The notes under the pieces are model-generated. The model did not search any database. It had not been told where the DNA came from and worked only from the letters and a program-made list of their open reading frames with translations. Of a stretch of 7,066 nt of DNA, positions 1-5,777 are shown one piece after another (within the stretch, counting starts at the first letter, position 1; each line of letters opens with the position of its first letter). Made by a program: the position numbers and the translations under genes. The stretch is from an uncultured Bacilli bacterium. Lineage in GTDB: Bacteria; Bacillota_I; Bacilli_A; RF39; UBA660. Location of the stretch: NCBI GenBank assembly GCA_944351345.1, contig CALVPO010000162.1:1-7066 (forward strand), read 5' to 3'.

Positions 1-3000
1 AAAGATAGTGCAGGAAATACAAATAATAAAGTAACTAGTGGTAATGGTAGTGTAACTGCTAAGAATATTAGTAGTACCACTATTACTTTAAATCCAACAA
101 CATATGTTTATGATGGTAAAGCTAAGACACCTACTGTTACTGTAAAAGATGGAAGTACTACTTTAAAAGGACAAAGTGAAAAAATTAATTATACTATAGG
201 AAATTATGTAACATTTAATAATGGAAATTTAATTTATGACTCAAATTCTGCCGGAAATACTAGTAGTCAGCATATGAAAGTTCAAACATATATGGGAAAT
301 ACTTATTTAACACAGCCATATGCTGTAGATACTGTGGGTTATAAAAGTTATACTTTTACAAAAACTAGTTCTTTTGATAGAATGAGATTAGCAATGAATG
401 GAAATAAAGCGGATGCTAGTGTGTGGATAGATTGTTCTAATTTAGAAAATGGTGTTTCTTATACAATTTCTTTCAATATTGATAAATATGAAACATTTCA
501 TGTAGAAGTATCTGATTTAGCTATATATAAAACTTCATCAGATGAAAATTATGCTGTTGGTTATTATAATAATGTAAATGTTGGAACAGCTACTGTTGTT
601 GTTATTGGTAAAGGTAATTATCAAGGAACAGTAGATAAAACTTTTACTATAACAAAAGCTAATTCTAGTATAAATTTATCTCCTAAGACTGCAACTTATA
701 CTGGTAGTGCAATAGCAGCTAATACAGCTAGTGTTACTGGTACAACAGGTTCAGTAACTTATACATATTACACTGATTCTAGTTGTACAACACAGACAAC
801 TACTTCAACAGGAGCATCTGCAACTGGTAAAGCACCAATTGATGTAGGAAATTATTATGTAAAGGCAACAGCAGCTGCAAGTAGTAACTATAATGCTGTT
901 ACTAGTAGTTGTGTTGCACATACTATAAGTAAGAAGCCAATAAGTGTAATTTGGGGTAGTACGACAGCATTTAAGTATGATGGAACTGCTAAAGGTCCTA
1001 GTGTAGATACTCCAGTAACAGGTGTTGGTAGTGAAAAACTAAACTTAACTAGAACAACAGCAACTACAACGGGAACTCATACATCAACAGCAAGTTGTTC
1101 TAGTGTAAGTGGTGGTAGAGCAAAGTGTACTAATTATAGTTTAACTAATAATACTAAATCTTTTACTATAACTTATAATACTTTTGTTGTAACTTTAGAT
1201 GGTACTAGTGCTACTAGTGTGGGAACTTCTAAAATATATGTAAGATATGCAGAAGGAATATATTTAGATAGTGGTTATACTAAAAAAATGACTACAAGTG
1301 CTAATCCTATAACTATACCTACTAAAACAGGTTATACCTTTAATGGTTATTATGATGGTGATACTCAAATGATAGATTCAACTGGTAAAATTACAAGTAA
1401 TTTTACTACAACTAAATATTCATCTGCCAAAACATTAACAGCAAAATGGACAATTAATAGTTATTCTATTACATTTAATCCTAATGGTGGTACTATGAAT
1501 AGTAGTACAAGTACCACTAATTATACAAAAAATTATTTAACAGATATTACTATGAATAATCCAACAAAGACTGGCTATGATTTTATGGGGTGGGTATCTA
1601 ATCAACGTACTAATGTAACTACTGCAGGTTATTGGACATATACAGATTCTGTTGATCCATTAACAGGAGAAAAATTAGAAATAATTAATTCTTCTAATCA
1701 TAGATTAAATGGTATTGCAGGTGGAACTGCTTTTGCATCTAATCCTACTAAGCCTAGTGGTGTTTATACACCAAGTGGAAATGCATCTGGAACTGGTAGT
1801 AATGTTTCGTATTCTCTAACAGATGCAAATCCATTACATGAGATAGATGCCGATACTTTTTATAGGGTAACTAGAACAAGTGCTAAAGATAATAGTTATT
1901 CACCAGGACCTACTTTACAACTTAATTATATACATAAAGATGTTAATATTGTTTATGTAATGGTAGCAAGATTACCTGAAGGATGGACCTTGGGTGTAGC
2001 TGCTAATACTGGTGGTGGTAATGATAAATGGTTAACATCTAGAGCTGGTACTGGTGATTGGGAAACTTATGTTTATGCTATTCAATCATTAGAAGTATCT
2101 TCATATATGAATACAGGACACTTTTATATGACTAATTCTGATAGTAGTACTAATACAACTAATCCTAATATGGATGTTGCTTATTTACAAGGATATTATA
2201 CAAATAGACAATCAGATACTAATGACGTTAATAAGTTTAAAGTAGGTGCAGTTAACGAGACTTTAGATGCAAAATGGAGAGCTGTAGATCAAACAGTCAC
2301 AGTAACTCCAAATAATTCTAATGGAAGTTATAAAGTAACAGCAAGTAATTTATTTGATAAAAATGATATGTTTGTTGAAAATGCTAAATTAGTTCAAAGA
2401 TCAGCTCCAGCTTGGAATGGAGCATCTTATCCAACAGCAGATAGCACTCATTTTATATCACAGTGGATTAGAGTAATTCCAGGTGCAACTTATAGAATAA
2501 GTGGTGTTAGTGAAATAGGTTTAGTAGAATGGTCAAATGGATCTAAGGATAATGCTTATAGTGGTAGTACGCAAGCAACTAGTTATTCAAATGGTGTTGA
2601 TTTTAAAGCTCCTACTACTTATACTAATACATCTGGTAATAGTGCTAATGTTACTTATACATATATGAGATTTCATGCATTAACAGCAGATAAAAATAAT
2701 ATAACTTTAAATATGACAGATTCTTCAAGTTATTCTAGTACAACATCTTTTATAGTACCAAATAATGCTAATTTAACTATAGTAGCAACTCCTAAGAATG
2801 GTTATAGTGCAAGTATAGCAAAAAGCAGTGGTTTAGGAAGTCTAGCAACATCAACTTCTGGTAGTGTTGTAACTGGTGATTTAACAGGTATTGCTGGTAA
2901 CAAGACTACTACTAATGTTAGTATTAATTGGACTAGTAATATAAAAGAAATAACTCTTAATAATCAAAGTGCAACTAGTGCTGGAACTACCAAATTATAT

Positions 3001-4524
3001 TTAAATTATAATGAAGGAGTATATTTAGATAGTGCTCTTTCAAAGAAAATGACAACATCAGCAAATCCAATTACTAAACCAACTAGAACAGGATACACAT
3101 TTGGAGGATATTATACAGGTACTGGTGGAAGTGGTACTCAACTTATAAATGCATCAGGTAATATTACATCAGCATTTACCAATACTTATTTTAGTAGTGC
3201 AGGTACTTTATATGCCAAATGGACAGCAGTAACATATACTATTAGTTATAATTATAATGGAGGAAGTAATCCTGGTAATCCTAAATCTTATAATATAACA
3301 ACAGCAACTTTTAAATTAAAGAATCCAACTAGAACAGGATATACATTTAAAGGATGGACAGGTTCAAATGGAAGTACTGCTCAAACATCAGTATCAATAT
3401 CAAAAGGCTCTACTGGTAATAAAAGTTATACAGCTAATTGGGATAGAAATTTTAAATGTCCTGGTTCTGTAGGTAATTCTGTTAGTTATGCAGGATTAAG
3501 TTGGACTATAACTGCTAAGGACAGTAATTATTGTACATTAGCGTTAAATGGTAAATCAAGAATATCAGGTTCATATAATAATGCTACTAGTCGTTTAAAT
3601 AGTTCTTATTTTACGAGTGGTGGTAGTGATTATAATTCGACATTAACAAGTGAGAAGAATGCTGGATTATTAGCTAAAGTTAATGGTAATTATTATATGG
3701 ATACTAATAGTGGTACGTCTGGTACCAAAGCTAGTGGTTCATCATGGGTAGGTAGCGGGACTATTTGGGATGGTGATAGCCATACTCAATATTCAACACC
3801 AAGTGCTAGTAGATTATTTAAAAGTTGGACTTTTAATACGAATCCAAATATAGGATGGTCAGGATTAGATTCACAATCATTTACTAGAAATGTAACGGCA
3901 CCATCTTCTACTGTACTTAAACCACAAAGTAGGTCAGTTAGTAATACAGCAACTTCTTGGAGCTGTGCAAGATGTAAACTTAACGGTGCTACTAGTTATC
4001 TAGGTGAATATGCTAGTTTATATCTTACTTTAGTAAGACCACAACGATACGCTGGAGGAGGATCAAATTTTATAATGTGGGTAGCAAATACTTATGGAAA
4101 TAAAGAAGGACAATGGAGTGCTTGGGCTCATCTTATGTATGCTTGTGGAGGCTATGGATCGGGTTCTTATCAAGGTGTGCACGGAGAAGAATCTAATAGG
4201 TTTATTTATTTAAATAACTCTACCGTTAGATATCAAAGATTAGCTCATCATCCTGAAATAAATGATATAGCTGATATTCCATATTGGAATGTAGGATCTG
4301 CTCAATATTCTTGGTATTATGCTGGAGTAGCAGGAGATACTACAGGTGGTTCTTATGCACATATAAGTTCATATTATGATGGTGGACGATTAGTTTATCA
4401 ATATAAATTTGATAGTTCAGGCGCTGGAGGACAGTATTGCAAAAGTAATTGGCCAAATTATACAACTAGTAATACTACTCATACAATTTATTATAGACCT
4501 CGTATTAAAGTAAAATATAAATAA
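1..4524 (+). CDS. Giant modular secreted surface protein (adhesin-like), 5' end outside the window
   Basis: The reading frame is open from base 1 to a TAA at 4522-4524, giving 1507 visible residues. The ATG at 274 lacks a Shine-Dalgarno and falls inside a domain, so the true start is upstream. Numbering below is from window base 1. Modules in order: Ig-like (about 23-220, interrupted), two MBG/YDG-like (221-393), an Flg_new variant (394-483), Flg_new (487-759, interrupted), a module with a GY-containing 'TIVATPKNGY' motif (761-978, interrupted), a second Flg_new variant (982-1074), Flg_new (1077-1147), and a C-terminal region (1148-1507). The Flg_new hallmarks GYTF-G-Y/W and a final AKW or ANW recur. 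Composition is rich in Ser, Thr, Asn, Gly and Tyr, as in exported repeat proteins. No LPXTG, hydrophobic C-terminal helix or cell-wall-binding repeat is visible; the end is basic (RPRIKVKYK). Such architectures are known from Bacillota surface adhesins, so binding to host or dietary glycans or to other cells is an inference. The exact ligand is unknown. Confidence 0.9.
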   Translation, partial: KDSAGNTNNKVTSGNGSVTAKNISSTTITLNPTTYVYDGKAKTPTVTVKDGSTTLKGQSEKINYTIGNYVTFNNGNLIYDSNSAGNTSSQHMKVQTYMGNTYLTQPYAVDTVGYKSYTFTKTSSFDRMRLAMNGNKADASVWIDCSNLENGVSYTISFNIDKYETFHVEVSDLAIYKTSSDENYAVGYYNNVNVGTATVVVIGKGNYQGTVDKTFTITKANSSINLSPKTATYTGSAIAANTASVTGTTGSVTYTYYTDSSCTTQTTTSTGASATGKAPIDVGNYYVKATAAASSNYNAVTSSCVAHTISKKPISVIWGSTTAFKYDGTAKGPSVDTPVTGVGSEKLNLTRTTATTTGTHTSTASCSSVSGGRAKCTNYSLTNNTKSFTITYNTFVVTLDGTSATSVGTSKIYVRYAEGIYLDSGYTKKMTTSANPITIPTKTGYTFNGYYDGDTQMIDSTGKITSNFTTTKYSSAKTLTAKWTINSYSITFNPNGGTMNSSTSTTNYTKNYLTDITMNNPTKTGYDFMGWVSNQRTNVTTAGYWTYTDSVDPLTGEKLEIINSSNHRLNGIAGGTAFASNPTKPSGVYTPSGNASGTGSNVSYSLTDANPLHEIDADTFYRVTRTSAKDNSYSPGPTLQLNYIHKDVNIVYVMVARLPEGWTLGVAANTGGGNDKWLTSRAGTGDWETYVYAIQSLEVSSYMNTGHFYMTNSDSSTNTTNPNMDVAYLQGYYTNRQSDTNDVNKFKVGAVNETLDAKWRAVDQTVTVTPNNSNGSYKVTASNLFDKNDMFVENAKLVQRSAPAWNGASYPTADSTHFISQWIRVIPGATYRISGVSEIGLVEWSNGSKDNAYSGSTQATSYSNGVDFKAPTTYTNTSGNSANVTYTYMRFHALTADKNNITLNMTDSSSYSSTTSFIVPNNANLTIVATPKNGYSASIAKSSGLGSLATSTSGSVVTGDLTGIAGNKTTTNVSINWTSNIKEITLNNQSATSAGTTKLYLNYNEGVYLDSALSKKMTTSANPITKPTRTGYTFGGYYTGTGGSGTQLINASGNITSAFTNTYFSSAGTLYAKWTAVTYTISYNYNGGSNPGNPKSYNITTATFKLKNPTRTGYTFKGWTGSNGSTAQTSVSISKGSTGNKSYTANWDRNFKCPGSVGNSVSYAGLSWTITAKDSNYCTLALNGKSRISGSYNNATSRLNSSYFTSGGSDYNSTLTSEKNAGLLAKVNGNYYMDTNSGTSGTKASGSSWVGSGTIWDGDSHTQYSTPSASRLFKSWTFNTNPNIGWSGLDSQSFTRNVTAPSSTVLKPQSRSVSNTATSWSCARCKLNGATSYLGEYASLYLTLVRPQRYAGGGSNFIMWVANTYGNKEGQWSAWAHLMYACGGYGSGSYQGVHGEESNRFIYLNNSTVRYQRLAHHPEINDIADIPYWNVGSAQYSWYYAGVAGDTTGGSYAHISSYYDGGRLVYQYKFDSSGAGGQYCKSNWPNYTTSNTTHTIYYRPRIKVKYK
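67..660 (+). other. Ig-like module split by an inserted domain
   Basis: The first half (about 67-174) reads TTITLNPTTYVYDGKAKTP followed by TVTVKDGSTTLKG. The second half (about 544-660) reads ENYAVGYYNNVNVGTATV and then GKGNYQGTVDKTFTITKA. Joined, they give one familiar bacterial Ig-like repeat of roughly 75 residues in which the 'TTLK' strand normally runs straight into the 'YTVSYSNN' strand. Here about 123 residues (175-543) separate them. The split is read directly from the sequence; the family match is from memory of the repeat consensus. Confidence 0.7.
661..1179 (+). repeat. Two tandem MBG/YDG-like extracellular beta modules
   Basis: The first module (661-936) carries ATYTGSAIAANTASVTG and ends VGNYYVKATA followed by ISKK. 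The second (937-1179) carries KYDGTAKGPSVDTPVTGVG and ends NYSLTNNTKSFTI. Both show the Y-D/T-G start motif, a G-x-Y strand near the end and a closing T-I strand, as in MBG-type stalk repeats of bacterial surface proteins. Each module contains a pair of cysteines (CTTQ/CVAH and CSSV/CTNY) that could form a disulfide. Their likely role is a spacer or stalk. Confidence 0.65.
1180..1449 (+). repeat. Flg_new-type repeat, long variant, copy 1
   Basis: This module of about 90 residues begins VVTLDGTSATSVGTSKIYV. It continues with YLDSGYTKKMTTSANPIT and PTKTGYTFNGYY, and closes with LTAKW. It pairs with the module at 2944-3222: the core KKMTTSANPIT is identical in both. It belongs to the Listeria-Bacteroides repeat group (Flg_new, PF09479), here with an extra N-terminal strand pair. 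A structural, possibly stalk, role is inferred. Confidence 0.7.
1459..2277 (+). other. Flg_new repeat with a large domain inserted before its last strand
   Basis: The host repeat begins YSITFNPNGGTMNSS, continues with NPTKTGYDFMGWVSNQ, and its expected closing strand NETLDAKW appears only at 2251-2277. A normal Flg_new repeat is about 60-70 residues; this one spans 273. The extra 213 or so residues (about 1600-2238) contain aromatic and polar stretches such as ARLPEGWTLGVAANTGGGND, GTGDWETYVYAI and TGHFYMTNSD, which resemble a beta-sandwich carbohydrate-binding domain. The host assignment is strong; the fold of the insert is inferred. Confidence 0.65.
2281..2934 (+). other. Beta module split by a phage-tail/CBM-like 'NLFDKN' domain
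   Basis: The start VDQTVTVTPNNSNGSYKVTA and the later FIVPNNANLTIVATPKNGY look like two parts of one small bacterial beta module ending in INW. Between them, at about 2344-2712, lies a segment with SNLFDKNDMFVENAK, then SQWIRVIPGATYRISGV, VEWSNGS, VDFKAPTTYT and YMRFHALTADK. This order (NLF start, 'I-V-pG-tY-is', W/Y-acidic strand, 'F-aP', 'yiRF') is the pattern of galactose-binding-like domains on phage tail fibres and surface glycan binders. The assignment is by motif pattern only. Confidence 0.55.
2944..3222 (+). repeat. Flg_new-type repeat, long variant, copy 2
   Basis: The module begins KEITLNNQSATSAGTTKLYL. It continues with YLDSALSKKMTTSANPIT and PTRTGYTFGGYYTGTGGSG, and closes with TLYAKW. 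It is the partner of the module at 1180-1449. In the 11-residue identical core, 6 of 11 codons differ between the copies, so the duplication is old or selection has kept the protein while the DNA drifted. Confidence 0.7.
3229..3441 (+). repeat. Flg_new repeat, uninterrupted
   Basis: This compact 71-residue repeat starts VTYTISYNYNGGSNPGNP. It carries NPTRTGYTFKGWTGSNG and closes with SYTANW. It is the best reference in this protein for what an uninterrupted Flg_new unit looks like and shows how much extra sequence the unit at 1459-2277 has gained. It leads directly into the C-terminal region. Confidence 0.75.
3442..4521 (+). other. Unrecognised 360-residue C-terminal region of the surface protein
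   Basis: This region follows the last repeat. It begins DRNFKCPGSVGNSVSYAG, then LSWTITAKDSNYCTLALNG. A middle part holds LNSSYFTSGG and NAGLLAKVNGNYYMDTNSG. The last part is dense in Trp, Tyr and Gly (for example QWSAWAHLMYACGGYGSG and IPYWNVGSAQYSWYYAGVAG) and ends YYRPRIKVKYK. Six cysteines are visible, including a CxxC at 3964-3975. The 'W-x-I/V...LN-s...RP-x-I' ordering loosely recalls DUF6273-type exported domains, but I cannot assign it firmly. It is the likely functional head of the protein because the repeats before it look like a stalk; this is inference. Confidence 0.5.
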
Positions 4525-4539
4525 GTATTATTAATTTAC

Positions 4540-4567
4540 TACGTTAGAAGTATTTCTAACGTATTTT
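4540..4567 (+). terminator. Rho-independent terminator of the surface-protein gene
   Basis: A perfect 10-bp stem (TACGTTAGAA at 4540-4549 paired with TTCTAACGTA at 4554-4563) closes a GTAT loop and is followed at once by TTTT at 4564-4567. It sits 15 bases after the TAA of the surface-protein gene. The stem is AT-rich, as expected for this genome, and the T run is short, so termination could be incomplete. It separates the surface-protein gene from the promoter of the following operon. Confidence 0.85.
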
Positions 4568-4624
4568 GATTATATAAAATTATTAGGTAAAGAAAGTAGT
4601 AAACAAACAATTGTTCTGAAAGTG

Positions 4625-4653
4625 TTGCTATATAATTTGGAAGATGATATAAT
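4625..4653 (+). promoter_or_regulatory. Promoter of the mrnC-rlmB-sigH operon (sigma-A type, extended -10)
   Basis: The -35 TTGCTA (4625-4630) is separated by 17 bases from a consensus -10 TATAAT (4648-4653). The -10 is preceded by TGA, giving the extended motif TGnTATAAT. A start of transcription near 4660 would leave a leader of about 30 bases before mrnC. A second TATAAT lies at 4631-4636 but lacks a well-spaced -35 (TTGTTC at 4611-4616 is only 14 bases upstream). The hexamer match is close to ideal, so strong constitutive expression is expected. Confidence 0.85.
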
Positions 4654-4691
4654 ACTACATGAATTAATTATTATTGGTGAGGGTGATATTA

Positions 4692-5066
4692 TTGGATATA
4701 GATACTATAAATGTAATAGTGTTAGCTTATATGGGAGATGCTGTATATGATACATATATAAGAAAGAAATTAATTAGTTTAGGAATACAAAAGGTGGAAG
4801 AATTACAGAATAAGGCTATAGAATATGTATCTGCTAAAGGACAAGTTAAAATATTAAATTATCTTATGGATAATAATATACTTAGTAATGAAGAGTTAGA
4901 TATTGTAAAGAGAGGGAGAAATAATAAAAGAAGTAGTCATCCTAAGAATACAGATATATTAACTTATAAATTATCTACAGGGTTTGAGGCTTTAATTGGT
5001 TATTTATATTTAAGTAATAAGATAGATAGATTAGAAGCAATATTAGGTTTTATTGAGGTGAGATAA
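4692..5066 (+). CDS. mrnC: Mini-ribonuclease III (23S rRNA maturation)
   Basis: This 124-residue RNase III-type nuclease trims the ends of 23S rRNA precursor as a homodimer in Bacillota. It lacks the dsRNA-binding domain of full RNase III, as the family does. Motifs: LAYMGDAVYDTYIR (residues 11-24, catalytic Asp16), SAKGQ (47-51), VKRGRNNKRSSHPKNTD (72-88) and GFEALIGYLYL (97-107, catalytic Glu99). Together these match the Mini-III signature. The frame extends upstream to TTG 4674 and GTG 4683, but the TTG at 4692 is preferred. It has the Shine-Dalgarno GGTGAT (4682-4687) four bases before it, and starting there gives an N-terminus like that of Mini-III. It is the first gene after a strong promoter and its stop directly touches the rlmB start, so the two are cotranscribed. 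Function is confident from family and context. Confidence 0.93.
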   Translation: MDIDTINVIVLAYMGDAVYDTYIRKKLISLGIQKVEELQNKAIEYVSAKGQVKILNYLMDNNILSNEELDIVKRGRNNKRSSHPKNTDILTYKLSTGFEALIGYLYLSNKIDRLEAILGFIEVR

Positions 5067-5777
5067 GTGTATATATATGGTAAGAATGTTTGCTACGAGA
5101 GAATAAATAGTAATGATAAGATAGTTAGAGCTTATGTTAGTAATAAATTTAGAGATAGAGATATAGTTGATAAATTGTTTGCTAAGAAAGTTAAGGTTAA
5201 TTTTGTTGATAATAAGGTTTTAGATAAGAAGGTTGATGGTAATCATCAAGGGATTATTTTAGAAGTAGATGATATTAAGACTTATACTTTAGATGATTTA
5301 ATTAATATAATAAATAATAAAAACAATCCTTTAGTAGTAATGTTAGATCATTTAGAAGATCCACATAATTTTGGGGCTATTATTAGAACGTGTGAAGCAC
5401 TAGGAGTCGATAGTATAATAATACCTAATGATAGAGCTGTTGGAATTACTCCTACAGTAATTAAAATATCATCAGGTGCTATTAGTTATATTAAAATAAC
5501 TAGAGTAGCTAATTTACAGGTTGCAATAAAAAAATTAAAAGAAAATGGTTTTTGGATAATTGGTACAGATATGAATGGTGATGATTATACTAAACTTGAT
5601 TATAATATGCCTATATGTCTAGTTATAGGTAATGAAGGACATGGAATGAGCAGTGTTGTTAAAAATAATTGTGATTTTATTGCAAGTATTCCTATGACTG
5701 GTAAAATAAATAGTCTTAATGCATCAGTTTCTTGTGGTATAGTATTATCACAAATAGTAAGTAGTAGGAGGTTTTAA
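5067..5777 (+). CDS. rlmB: 23S rRNA 2'-O-methyltransferase of the TrmH/SpoU family (RlmB-like)
   Basis: This 236-residue SPOUT methyltransferase transfers a methyl group from S-adenosylmethionine to a ribose 2'-OH, in RlmB guanosine 2251 (E. coli numbering) of 23S rRNA. The N-terminal part (about 1-75) is the SpoU substrate-binding domain, with IYGKN at the start and HQGIILEV at 60-67. The C-terminal knot has motif 1 (LDHLEDPHNFGAIIRTCEAL, 93-112, with Asn101 and Arg107), motif 2 (LVIGNEGHGMS, 185-195, Glu190) and motif 3 (IPMTGKINSLNASVS, 208-222). The start is GTG at 5067 with GAGGTGA (5055-5061) five bases upstream; it begins the base after the mrnC stop. Its own stop overlaps the next start by one base (TAATG). 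Position beside mrnC is conserved in Bacillota. A paralogue acting on tRNA (TrmH) cannot be excluded, but the length and neighbours favour RlmB. Confidence 0.92.
   Translation: MYIYGKNVCYERINSNDKIVRAYVSNKFRDRDIVDKLFAKKVKVNFVDNKVLDKKVDGNHQGIILEVDDIKTYTLDDLINIINNKNNPLVVMLDHLEDPHNFGAIIRTCEALGVDSIIIPNDRAVGITPTVIKISSGAISYIKITRVANLQVAIKKLKENGFWIIGTDMNGDDYTKLDYNMPICLVIGNEGHGMSSVVKNNCDFIASIPMTGKINSLNASVSCGIVLSQIVSSRRF

Noticed and set aside
274..276. ATG at 274 as the start of the large gene
   Set aside because: The frame is open without a stop back to base 1, the upstream residues belong to the same Ig-like module, and no Shine-Dalgarno precedes it.
1972..1983. LPEG as a sortase LPXTG-like signal
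   Set aside because: It lies in the middle of the protein, has no Thr-Gly at the right place, and no hydrophobic segment or charged tail follows.
3442..4521. Variable region of a diversity-generating retroelement in the C-terminal head
   Set aside because: No template repeat or reverse transcriptase is visible in the window, and no clear C-type-lectin variable motif was recognised.
4631..4636. First TATAAT as the -10 of the operon promoter
   Set aside because: The only -35 candidate (TTGTTC, 4611-4616) is 14 bases away, too short, whereas the TATAAT at 4648-4653 has a 17-base spacer and a TG extension.
4674..4691. Upstream TTG 4674 or GTG 4683 as the mrnC start
   Set aside because: These codons overlap the Shine-Dalgarno itself (GGTGAT at 4682-4687) and have no ribosome site of their own; TTG 4692 is well spaced from it.
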